Both the position numbers and the translations under genes were made by a program. The notes under the pieces were generated by a model. It made no database searches. It saw nothing but the letters and a program-made list of their open reading frames with translations, and was not told where the DNA came from. From NCBI GenBank assembly GCA_964605235.1, contig CAZSBB010000054.1:1-31153 (forward strand): 31,153 nt of DNA, written 5' to 3'. Shown here in pieces: positions 15,620-23,040 of the stretch (positions are counted from its first letter, which is position 1; every line of letters begins with the position of its first letter). The DNA comes from CAZSBB01 sp964605235. GTDB taxonomy: Bacteria; Planctomycetota; Phycisphaerae; Phycisphaerales; Phycisphaeraceae.

Positions 15620-18600
15620 TCACTTCACCCACAGTGCGTGCAGTTCCATCGGGCGCGTGGGCAGTTCCAGCAGCAGCTTGCCGTCGGCGACCTGCGCGGC
15701 CATCGGCTGCTGCGTCACCACATCCAGCACCTGCGGCGCGCTGCGCCACGAGCCCGGCAGCGCCAGTTTCAGCGTTTTGCCGACGTGACCTTTGTGCGCG
15801 ATGCCCAGGTAGCTCCCCTCGCTACCTGGGTATGCGCGCACTTTCACGTCGGCGTCGGGCTGGTCGATCACCGCGCCTTTGACCGCCGGCAGCGCTAAAA
15901 ACGCCTGGGCAAAACGGCGCTGCGCGGGAGCGAAGCCGCGCCCGTAGGTGTAGGCGGTGTAGGTCAGCACGTCGGCGTCGCCGTGGAAGTAAGCCAGCAG
16001 CTCCAGCGCCATGGCGAAGTCCGGCCCACCGGCGGTCATCATGTTGCCCTCGTACTTGGGATTGATGTAACGCGACGCCATCTCGTCGTACGACACCGCA
16101 TAGCTCACCGCCAGCCCCTGGTTGGACTGGAAGTAATTGAGATAGGTCGGATTGTCCGCGAGGTAGCGATAGTTGGCGGGGGCGAACAGCCGGAGGTCTT
16201 TGACGTCGCGGTACAGCTCGGTGTGCAGTCCCCAGTCGTGTCCCCAGCCGGGGCTTTCGCCGAAGACGCCGGTGCGGATCATGTAGACGTAGTCCTCGCC
16301 GGTGAAAGCTTTGCGTTGGCGGACGTTCATGGCGTACACCGACGGCACCATGCCCGGCCGGCTCTTGGCGACATCCATGAAGTACGCGGCGCTGTTGGTG
16401 TCCGCCAGCCCCATCCACCACTTGTCGTTGTCCCAGTTGTAGTAGTACAGGGTCAGGTCGGCACGATAGCTCTTGAGCAGTTGCAGCAATTTGACGTGGA
16501 AATCCCGGCGTTTGGCGTGCCACCAGTCGGCATAACGCCAGCCGCGCTCACCACTGCTGGCCCAGTCGGCGAGCTGGGCGTTGGTGAGGTCGGGCAGGTC
16601 GAGGCCTGTCTCCTGGGCGAACAGTTCCACATCGCGCCGGCCGTAGCTGATCTGCATGCGGTCGCAGCGTTGCCGCCACAGCAGGCCGGTCATCTGCGGA
16701 TTCGCCTGCACGTAGGGTTTGATGAGATGCTCAACGGTGGCGTACAGGTCCTCCCAACTGGCGGGGTGGAGGATGTTCGCGCCCCAGGAGCTGAAGCGCG
16801 TGGGCTTGGCGACCTGAGCGTTGGCGGCAATGGCGTACGCCTCCGCGGGCAGATCGAGCGACCCGCCGTACTCAAAGCGCGGGATGTATTCGACCCCGAG
16901 CTGGCGCGTGGCGTCGAGGAAGCGATCATGCATGGAAGGGTGGTCTGCGAGCGCCGGCGTGGTGACCTTTCCGCGCTCGGTGTTGCTTTGCCGCAGCCAG
17001 TAGCCGCGCTCGTCCATGTTGTGGGATTCATAGCCCGCCATGGGCGCGCCGAAGTTCATGAAATGCCATTTGAGGATGATGGGCGCGACCGCGTTGTAGC
17101 CCATGAGTTTGCAGTAGCGCACGGTGTCGAGCGGCTCAATCACCGCCTGGCGTTCCCAGTCCATCATGAACTTGCGGTGCGGCTGGCCGGCGGGAAAGTT
17201 CAGGCGCGCCGCGTGCTTCTCGGGGTCCAGCTCGTACAGCCGAATGCGGCCGACGGCGGGGCCGGCGGGGTACATGGAAAAGTAAAGCTGCGGCTTGAGC
17301 TTGTTCATGAAGTACACCCAGACGCCCGCCGAGGCATCGCCGTCGCCCGCGCCGCCGCTGCCGGCGGTCACGTCGTCGAGCATCACCACGGCGTCGTACC
17401 ACTGCCATTGCCCCGAGAGCGGCCAATTGTCGTAGGGATCATCCGCCGACACGCCGTTCTTCCAGCCGATGTCCATGTAGTTCAACCCCGCCTGCACTTC
17501 GACCGGGCAATAGCGCGGCTGATCCTCGGGGTACTCGATCCGCAGCAGATACGCGCCGCGCGGCTTGAGCCGGCCGCGCCCGATGCGGTACGCGAAGTAG
17601 CCATAGCCGTTCTCGCGCGCGGGTTTGCCCAGGATTTCCCGCACGTTCACCTGCGCCGGCGAGCCGGGGGAGTTGAACCGCTGGGCGTGCTCGTAGCCGC
17701 TTTCCAGATAGGGGTGCGGATCGTCCGTGATGGGGGTGGCGCAGTCGATTTCATCAATCAACGTGAGCTGGCCAAACGGCGTGTCGTGCTGCGTGGGGGG
17801 CAGGGTGGGCAGGGGTTCGGCATCGCGGGCGCGGAATTGCAGATGATCGAACTCGCGCGTGTCGGTGCACAGCACCGCGCCATCGGCAGTGTGCAGCGCG
17901 GTGGTCAGGAAGAATCGGCTGCGCAGGTAAATGGTGCGCAGCGCGGCAGCATCGAGCGGCAGCACGCCCACCGCCAGGTCGCCGGCGGTTTGCACGTCGG
18001 TCTGCCCGCTGGCGATGAGCTGGCCGTAGTGATCCGTCAGCGTGTATTGCAGCCGGGCGCTGTTGCCTTCGAGCATGCCCGCAGGGAAGGGGCAGAGCAT
18101 TTCGCAGGGCAAGTCGCGCTGGGCGTGGGTGAAGTCAAAGCTCTGCACGGGGACCGCCTCGCCAGCGCTGGCGCCGGCGCGGCGGATGAGCGGGGCACAG
18201 GGATCGAGGGTGGCGCGGTAGGGGCCGTCGATCAGGCCGTTGTTGTCACGGTAGGTCCAACTGGCGGTGGCGACGCCCCAGACGCGGATGGCGATGGTGT
18301 TGGTTTGGCCATAGCGCAGGACGCTGGGCGGGGCGGTGTACAGGCGGTCCTCGACGTTCTGGAATTTGTACTCGCCGCGCAGCCCGCCGATGCGGACGCC
18401 GTTGACCCAGACTTCATCTTCATAGGGAATCCTGGCGAGTTCCAGTTGCAGCGGCGCGCCCGTCATTTCCGTGGGGATGGCGAGCTGCTGGCGATACCAG
18501 GCGTACCCGCCATAGCGGATGCCCTGCTGGCTCCAGGACGTGCCGGCCTTGAGCGTCTGCCAGTCGTCGTCGAGGTAGTCGGGCTGATGGAAGTTTTTGC

Positions 18601-19336
18601 TCAGGCCTTCGTTGGTCGGATCGGTGCGGAAGCGCCAGTCGCCTTTGAGGCTGGCGACCGCAGCTTGGCCGGCGAGGGTCTTGCTGTCGTAGCGGGCGCT
18701 GCCGACCTGAAAATCGGTGAGCCAGACTTGCACATCAGCGCCGGCGGCGGGGCGGGTGTGGAGGCTGACGCCCAGGGATTCGATTCGGCCGGTCTTGTCG
18801 AGATTGAAGGCGGAGAAGGGCAGGACGATCTGCTGCCACTTCCCCGGTTGCGCCACAAAAAATGCGCGGTAGCTGCCGCTTTGGCCGGCCGTCTTGCCGC
18901 GCAGGGTGAGGTGGAGGTTGAGGGTGACCGCGCCGGCGCTGCTTTGACAGCGGAAGGCGAGGTAGTCGGCTTGGTACTTCGCCCACACATCGCCATTGCT
19001 GGTGGTGGGCAGCGTGGTTTCGAGAATGGTTTCCTCGGGATCAAACACGCTGGTGTGCAGGCGCAGCGCGGGTTGGCCGTCGCGGGTTTCCAGCTGATGC
19101 AGGGGCACGTTGGACACGCGCGCCATGCCGACGAGTTGCCAGGCGTCCTGCTGGTTGGCGGCGGTCAGTTCCAAAGCTGCGTGATACGGCTTGCGATTGG
19201 GGGACAGCTTGGCGCGGCCGGGCGTTTTGGCGTCGGGCGCGAAGGGTTTCAGTTCCTCACCTTGCAGCATGGTGACGTGCAGCAACAACGCGGCGAACAA
19301 CGACAGCAGCATGCCGGCGCGAGAGGGGGTCAGCAT
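15620..19336 (-). CDS. Very large secreted glycosidase-like protein with GH2-type sugar-binding domain
   Basis: Protein of 1238 residues. A signal peptide is visible at 1-26 (MLLSLFAALLLHVTML, then GEE). About 45-215 is a beta-sandwich of carbohydrate-binding type (LETTLPTTSNGDVWAKYQA; FVAQPGKWQQIVLPFSAFNL; VWLTDFQVG). About 230-350 matches the sugar-binding domain at the start of GH2 enzymes (LKGDWRFRTDPTNEGL, DDDWQTLKAGTSW, AWYRQQLAIP, DEVWVNGVRIGG, NTIAIRVWG). About 720-1110 looks like a catalytic barrel (MGYNAVAPIILKWHFMNFG; EYIPRFEYGGSL; LYYYNWDNDKWW), followed by a small beta domain. No known glycoside hydrolase family was recognised and no catalytic pair can be named safely. The minus-strand start has AAGGA upstream. 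It lies 50 nt downstream of its regulator on the same strand, so the two form an operon. It probably acts outside the cytoplasmic membrane on a complex glycan. Confidence 0.72.
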   Translation of the reverse strand: MLTPSRAGMLLSLFAALLLHVTMLQGEELKPFAPDAKTPGRAKLSPNRKPYHAALELTAANQQDAWQLVGMARVSNVPLHQLETRDGQPALRLHTSVFDPEETILETTLPTTSNGDVWAKYQADYLAFRCQSSAGAVTLNLHLTLRGKTAGQSGSYRAFFVAQPGKWQQIVLPFSAFNLDKTGRIESLGVSLHTRPAAGADVQVWLTDFQVGSARYDSKTLAGQAAVASLKGDWRFRTDPTNEGLSKNFHQPDYLDDDWQTLKAGTSWSQQGIRYGGYAWYRQQLAIPTEMTGAPLQLELARIPYEDEVWVNGVRIGGLRGEYKFQNVEDRLYTAPPSVLRYGQTNTIAIRVWGVATASWTYRDNNGLIDGPYRATLDPCAPLIRRAGASAGEAVPVQSFDFTHAQRDLPCEMLCPFPAGMLEGNSARLQYTLTDHYGQLIASGQTDVQTAGDLAVGVLPLDAAALRTIYLRSRFFLTTALHTADGAVLCTDTREFDHLQFRARDAEPLPTLPPTQHDTPFGQLTLIDEIDCATPITDDPHPYLESGYEHAQRFNSPGSPAQVNVREILGKPARENGYGYFAYRIGRGRLKPRGAYLLRIEYPEDQPRYCPVEVQAGLNYMDIGWKNGVSADDPYDNWPLSGQWQWYDAVVMLDDVTAGSGGAGDGDASAGVWVYFMNKLKPQLYFSMYPAGPAVGRIRLYELDPEKHAARLNFPAGQPHRKFMMDWERQAVIEPLDTVRYCKLMGYNAVAPIILKWHFMNFGAPMAGYESHNMDERGYWLRQSNTERGKVTTPALADHPSMHDRFLDATRQLGVEYIPRFEYGGSLDLPAEAYAIAANAQVAKPTRFSSWGANILHPASWEDLYATVEHLIKPYVQANPQMTGLLWRQRCDRMQISYGRRDVELFAQETGLDLPDLTNAQLADWASSGERGWRYADWWHAKRRDFHVKLLQLLKSYRADLTLYYYNWDNDKWWMGLADTNSAAYFMDVAKSRPGMVPSVYAMNVRQRKAFTGEDYVYMIRTGVFGESPGWGHDWGLHTELYRDVKDLRLFAPANYRYLADNPTYLNYFQSNQGLAVSYAVSYDEMASRYINPKYEGNMMTAGGPDFAMALELLAYFHGDADVLTYTAYTYGRGFAPAQRRFAQAFLALPAVKGAVIDQPDADVKVRAYPGSEGSYLGIAHKGHVGKTLKLALPGSWRSAPQVLDVVTQQPMAAQVADGKLLLELPTRPMELHALWVK

Positions 19337-19386
19337 CGGGCGATATCCTTGGAACGGAAACCGGAGTGGAGCGAGCGGAGGAGCAG

Positions 19387-20616
19387 TTACGCGCAGACGG
19401 GCGACTGACGCAGCGGGATCAACTGCTGCGGCAGACGCTGGACCACCGGCGTGTCGGCGGCGACGTTCTGCCCCAGCCGGCGTTCGAGCAACTGCGCCAG
19501 GGCAGCTCCGATGGCGCGGTTGTCTTTGTCAATGGTGGCGGCGGGGATGGCAGCTTCAAGCTGACGCTCAGGCGCGTAGGACCAGTAGTTGTCATAGCCG
19601 ACGATCAGCACGTCGCGGTTGGGTTCGAGCCCCAGCAGACGACAGGCGGCGGCCACGTTGAAGGTTTCGCAGTCGGTGACGACCATCAGCGCGTCGGGGG
19701 GTGATGTCTGAGCGAACTGCTGGGCGAGGTAGCCGGTGAAGCAGCGCGTGCGGCGTTGAAAGACTTCCGGGTTGGGGCCGTCGCGGTGGGGGAGGTCGTC
19801 GATGTACAGCGGGGGCAGCACGGGGAGATCGAGTTCCGCACAGGCGCGCTCATAGCCCTGGTTGTGCAGGGCGATGGTGGGCGTGCGTGGTGAGCCGGTC
19901 CACACGCGCAGGATGCGTTGCCGTCCTTGCGCGTGGAGCCAGTGCACCAGCTTGTGCGTGCCGGACTCGTGATCGGACATCGCGCGATCGAACGGCAGGG
20001 GGGCGGGGTCGGTGGGATCGGATGCGTCGCTGGCGTCGTTGTTGCAGTAGGCGACGACAGGGATGCCCGCGTCGATGCAGGTGCGGCCGACCTTGTGCAT
20101 GGCGTCGGTGAGATGGGTCCAGGCGAAGAGCACGACGCCCTGGGGTCGTTCCTGAATGAGCTGATGGATGAAGCCATCGTCGATGGCGGCGGTGGGTACG
20201 ACGACGCTGTTGCGCCCTTGGCGCGCGACGGCATCGAGCAGGCCGGTCTTGGCTTCGCTGAATGTGCCCGAGAGCGGCTGACTGACGGGCAGCTCCGCCA
20301 TGTCGGTGATGACGATGATGGCGCGGCTGACCAGCGGCGAAGCGTGCGGCGTGCGGGCGGTGACGATGCAGCCGCGGTGGGGCTCCCGGCGGACGAAGCC
20401 GCGTTCTTCCAATTCGTCCAGAGCACGCCTCAGGGTGACGCGCGAGATGGACATCTGCTGGGCGAGGGCGGTTTCAGGGGGCAGGCGGTCGCCGCTTTGC
20501 CAGACGCCTTCGAGGATCATGCGGCGGACGGCGTCAGTAGCGCGGGAGCGCGGGCGGGGCGGCGCGGGGTGGGAATCGTCGGAGGCGTGCAGGGGGAGTG
20601 GCTTTCCCAGTTTCAT
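19387..20616 (-). CDS. GntR-family regulator with LacI-type sensor domain (second module)
   Basis: Protein of 409 residues. The winged helix-turn-helix spans about 25-95 (RRMILEGVWQSGDRLPPETALAQQMSISRVTLRRALDELEERGFVRREPHRGCIV). The rest resembles a LacI/GalR ligand-binding fold (GVVLFAWTHLTDAMHKVGRTCIDAGIPVVAYCNND; DALMVVTDCETFNVAAACRLLGLEPNRDVLIVGYDN). A Pro/Arg-rich segment precedes the DNA-binding domain. The start is ATG 20616 rather than the TTG two codons earlier. No Shine-Dalgarno sequence precedes it, and the predicted transcription start falls on the ATG itself, suggesting a leaderless mRNA. It probably controls itself, the glycosidase gene behind it and the divergent prepilin-like gene through the palindrome at 20625-20663. 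Confidence 0.9.
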   Translation of the reverse strand: MKLGKPLPLHASDDSHPAPPRPRSRATDAVRRMILEGVWQSGDRLPPETALAQQMSISRVTLRRALDELEERGFVRREPHRGCIVTARTPHASPLVSRAIIVITDMAELPVSQPLSGTFSEAKTGLLDAVARQGRNSVVVPTAAIDDGFIHQLIQERPQGVVLFAWTHLTDAMHKVGRTCIDAGIPVVAYCNNDASDASDPTDPAPLPFDRAMSDHESGTHKLVHWLHAQGRQRILRVWTGSPRTPTIALHNQGYERACAELDLPVLPPLYIDDLPHRDGPNPEVFQRRTRCFTGYLAQQFAQTSPPDALMVVTDCETFNVAAACRLLGLEPNRDVLIVGYDNYWSYAPERQLEAAIPAATIDKDNRAIGAALAQLLERRLGQNVAADTPVVQRLPQQLIPLRQSPVCA

Positions 20617-20622
20617 GAACAA

Positions 20623-20651
20623 AATGTAGACAATACGGCCAGTGGATTCAA
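20623..20651 (-). promoter_or_regulatory. Candidate promoter for the second GntR regulator
   Basis: On the minus strand TTGAAT (20651-20646) and TACATT (20628-20623) are separated by 17 bp. The expected start, 6-8 nt past the -10 box, is at about 20616, which is the A of the ATG. Confidence 0.5.
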
Positions 20652-20663
20652 GGGTTGTCTACA
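20625..20663. promoter_or_regulatory. Putative operator: 9-bp perfect inverted repeat
   Basis: TGTAGACAA (20625-20633) and TTGTCTACA (20655-20663) are perfect inverted copies, centres 30 bp apart (about three helical turns). Each half itself has the TGT-NN-ACA symmetry common in GntR-family sites. The proximal copy overlaps the -10 box of the regulator promoter, and the distal copy lies between the two divergent promoters. The adjacent GntR-LacI protein is the likely ligand. Confidence 0.6.
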
Positions 20664-20682
20664 CAAATTCGGCAAAATTTGG

Positions 20683-20711
20683 TTGACGAGTCGTCTGGAG
20701 GCATATAGATT
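20683..20711 (+). promoter_or_regulatory. Candidate promoter for the second prepilin-like gene
   Basis: TTGACG (20683-20688), a 17-bp spacer and TAGATT (20706-20711), in the AT-rich divergent region. Start near 20718 gives a leader of about 35 nt with AAGGAG at 20739-20744. Confidence 0.5.
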
Positions 20712-20752
20712 GTATATGTTTTATCTACTTCAAGGTCCAAGGAGTAGCCGCC

Positions 20753-21496
20753 ATGAAACGAAACCAGAACCAGCCTCCCGCGGGCTTTGCGGCCGGCAGG
20801 GGCTTTACGCTCATTGAGCTGCTGGTGGTGATTTCGATCATCTCGGTCCTGATTGCGATTCTGCTGCCGGCGTTGGCGCAGGCGCGGGAGAGCGCCAAGA
20901 AGACCGCTTGTCTGAGCAACCTGCGGCAGACGGGCATCAGCATCTGCGTGTATGCCGTGGCGAACAAGGACTGGGGCATGGGCGGGTATCGCGGCAACGC
21001 GGAGCAGATCAAATACGACTCGGCGACCGGCGCGGTGTACCTGGGCACGCTGATCGAGGACGACGCCATTTCGTTGCCGCCGCGCGGGCTGTACTGCCCC
21101 AGTTCGCAGTACGCCCCGGCGTGGAACCGTCCCCGCTGGTCGAAAACCAGCAACGAAGAAACCGAGTGGAACGGCAACCGCTCGACCGTCGTTTCCTACA
21201 CCACCAGCCCCAACATTTCCGCCTACACCAAAGCGACCGGCTCGGACGCTTACGCCAACACCCGGGGCAAACTCGTGGATTTACCCTCCACGCTGGCGAT
21301 CGTCAGCGACTGGCACGGCGTCATCTCCTCCAACGGCACCTACGGCAACTGCCCCCGCAACCACGGCGCCAAGTTCTACAACTACCTGCGCGTGGATGCG
21401 TCGGCGGCGGGTTTTGCGGATCGCAATGAAGCGATCTTCCTGGCGGTGGAAGCCAACAGTCCCAATACGGGTGGACGCTTCGACCTGTTCAAATAA
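20753..21496 (+). CDS. Prepilin-type (pseudopilin-like) protein of module II
   Basis: Protein of 247 residues with a 17-residue basic leader (MKRNQNQPPAGFAAGRG), cleavage site G/FTLIE and hydrophobic helix LLVVISIISVLIAILLPALAQA, followed by KKTACLSNLRQTGISICVYA as in most planctomycete and lentisphaeral members. The globular domain is short, with YCPSSQY as a possible conserved turn; the C-terminal H-x-DG motif is absent or degenerate. AAGGAG sits 8 nt before ATG. It is divergent from the GntR-LacI regulator across a 136-bp control region. The protein should be processed by a prepilin peptidase and inserted in the cytoplasmic membrane. Its precise role is unknown. Pairing of such genes with sugar regulators and glycosidases occurs twice in this window, which suggests that it serves glycan capture or enzyme export. 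Confidence 0.9.
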   Translation: MKRNQNQPPAGFAAGRGFTLIELLVVISIISVLIAILLPALAQARESAKKTACLSNLRQTGISICVYAVANKDWGMGGYRGNAEQIKYDSATGAVYLGTLIEDDAISLPPRGLYCPSSQYAPAWNRPRWSKTSNEETEWNGNRSTVVSYTTSPNISAYTKATGSDAYANTRGKLVDLPSTLAIVSDWHGVISSNGTYGNCPRNHGAKFYNYLRVDASAAGFADRNEAIFLAVEANSPNTGGRFDLFK

Positions 21497-21660
21497 ACAG
21501 GGCAGCGCCGGGGTTTCCCGAACCACGACAGCGTTTGGCCCCACAGGTTTTCCACCGTGGGCTGGGAGTTGTATTTCACGGTTAAACCGGGGCTTAGCCG
21601 CCTGTTTTTCGGGTTGGAATAAAAAAGCAGTTCTTTTCGCTGCGAGATTCAAGGTGTGAC

Positions 21661-21693
21661 TTGCAGCATGCCGAAAAGCTGATAGTCTATAAA
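21661..21693 (+). promoter_or_regulatory. Poor promoter candidate ahead of the third prepilin-like gene
   Basis: The gap 21497-21754 has no gene. It holds TTGCAG (21661-21666) and an AT-rich CTATAAAAG (21687-21695) with non-ideal spacing; TAGTCT at 21683 would give a 16-bp spacer. This is the only promoter-like region ahead of the pilin-hydrogenase operon. A weak stem (CCCAC...GTGGG) near 21540-21561 might end the upstream transcript. Confidence 0.25.
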
Positions 21694-21754
21694 AGGACAA
21701 GTAAATCTTGTGTTCTGGATTTCGGGTCCCCGCCGCCCGGTTGTGAGGAATGCC

Positions 21755-22528
21755 ATGCTTCCCCGCCGAGGCTTTACGCTCATCGAGCTGCTGGTCGTCA
21801 TCTCGATCATTGCTTTGTTAATTGGCATTCTGTTGCCGGCGCTGGCGGCGGCGCGGCGGGTGGCGACCACTTCGCAGTGTCTGGTCAACACCCGGCAGAT
21901 CGCCACCACCATGCTGGCGATCGAGGTGGACTACGGGCGCTTGCCGCGCCATGCCGCCGAAGCCGGGGATTCCAACCTCGCCCACGCCGTCACCTCGCCC
22001 AGCTATGACGCCCGGGTGCAGTACCGCGATTACATGAGCGTCGATTACTTCGGCTGCCCGCACCTGCCCAAGTGGAAACCCAGCGCGGCGACGGCGCAGA
22101 ACGTGCACTGCAACTACGTGCTGGCGCCCGGCTACTTCGCCGACTACGACAGCGGCGTCTGGGACAGCGAACGTTGGATCAAGAGCGAGCGCCCCTGGGA
22201 ATTCAACGGCACGCGCATGCAGACGCTCGTCATGGACCGCATCTATCGCTTCGCACCGCCCTCCGCCGGCGGGGCGTACCAGTACATCATCAACCACGCC
22301 GTCAAGACCACCGGCTTCTCGATCCTCGACGTCAACACGGCAGTCCACCGCGGCGTCGCCTGCACCAAGGTCGACGCCAGCGTGGACCAGCGTTATGAGC
22401 ACAACTTCAATGCCGCCTTCATCGACGGCAGTGCCCGCACCGTCAACGGCAACGAAGCCGACCTGCAAGTCGTGCCCGATCGTGACCCCACCAAGCCCGA
22501 CGGCAGCTACCTGATGCCGAGCTTGTGA
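21755..22528 (+). CDS. Prepilin-type (pseudopilin-like) protein directly upstream of the hydrogenase genes
   Basis: Protein of 257 residues with a very short leader (MLPRRG), cleavage site G/FTLIE and helix LLVVISIIALLIGILLPALAAA, then TSQCLVNTRQIATTMLAIE. The C-terminal part has EHNFNAAFIDGSART, a short form of the H-x-DG tail motif. The start at 21755 is chosen over an upstream in-frame codon because the leader is then typical and GAGG lies 6 nt before it. Its stop is only 17 nt from the start of hydC, so it is probably on the same transcript as the hydrogenase. No functional link between a pseudopilin and a hydrogenase is known to me; the gene may simply have been inserted upstream, or it may belong to a fermentative sugar regulon. 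Confidence 0.88.
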   Translation: MLPRRGFTLIELLVVISIIALLIGILLPALAAARRVATTSQCLVNTRQIATTMLAIEVDYGRLPRHAAEAGDSNLAHAVTSPSYDARVQYRDYMSVDYFGCPHLPKWKPSAATAQNVHCNYVLAPGYFADYDSGVWDSERWIKSERPWEFNGTRMQTLVMDRIYRFAPPSAGGAYQYIINHAVKTTGFSILDVNTAVHRGVACTKVDASVDQRYEHNFNAAFIDGSARTVNGNEADLQVVPDRDPTKPDGSYLMPSL

Positions 22529-22545
22529 TTGGAAAGGAAACTTTC

Positions 22546-23040
22546 ATGCAATTGGAAGAGGCCGCCCCAGACCTGGTCGTCGCGCTCAAGAAGTGGAGCC
22601 GCAAGCGCGGCAATCTCATCATGATCCTGCATGAGATTCAGGATCACCACGGCTATGTGCCGCGCTCGATCGCCCTGGCGGTCGCCCGCGAGCTCAATGT
22701 GCCGCTGGCGCAGATTTATGAAGTGCTGACCTTCTACAACTACTTCAAGCTCGAACCCCCCGGCAAGCATGTGGTCAGCACCTGCATGGGCACCGCCTGC
22801 TACCTCAAGGGCGGCCCGGGCGTCATGCAGGCCCTCTCGGATCGCCTGCATGTCTGCGATGGCGAAACCACCGCGGACAAGCAATTCCATCTCCAGAGCG
22901 TGCGGTGTCTGGGCTGCTGCGGCCTGGCGCCGGTGGTCATGATCAACGGTCGCATTTACAGCAAGGTTCGCCCCAACGACATTCCCAACATCCTCGAGGA
23001 TTGCGTCACCGGCGAGCACGTGGAGCACTCACATGGCTAA
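22546..23040 (+). CDS. hydC: NADH-linked [FeFe]-hydrogenase gamma subunit (NuoE-like)
   Basis: Protein of 164 residues of the NuoE/HydC/HndA family, a thioredoxin-like [2Fe-2S] subunit that passes electrons between the flavin subunit and the hydrogenase. The four cluster ligands are all present: C80 and C85 (STCMGTACYLKG) and C121 and C125 (RCLGCCGLAPVVMING). The N-terminal helical part (MILHEIQDHHGYVPRSIALAVARELNVPLAQIYEVLTFYNYF) is typical. ATG 22546 with AAGGA 7 nt upstream is preferred; an in-frame GTG at 22525 overlaps the stop of the previous gene. Its last 8 nt overlap the start of hydB, indicating translational coupling. Confidence 0.95.
   Translation: MQLEEAAPDLVVALKKWSRKRGNLIMILHEIQDHHGYVPRSIALAVARELNVPLAQIYEVLTFYNYFKLEPPGKHVVSTCMGTACYLKGGPGVMQALSDRLHVCDGETTADKQFHLQSVRCLGCCGLAPVVMINGRIYSKVRPNDIPNILEDCVTGEHVEHSHG

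Noticed and set aside
15983..19408. A very long plus-strand open frame (over 1100 codons) antisense to the large secreted glycosidase-like gene
   Set aside because: It mirrors the codon bias of the minus-strand gene, its translation is a V/G/A/E/R-rich mix without domains, and the opposite strand has a signal peptide and recognisable domains.
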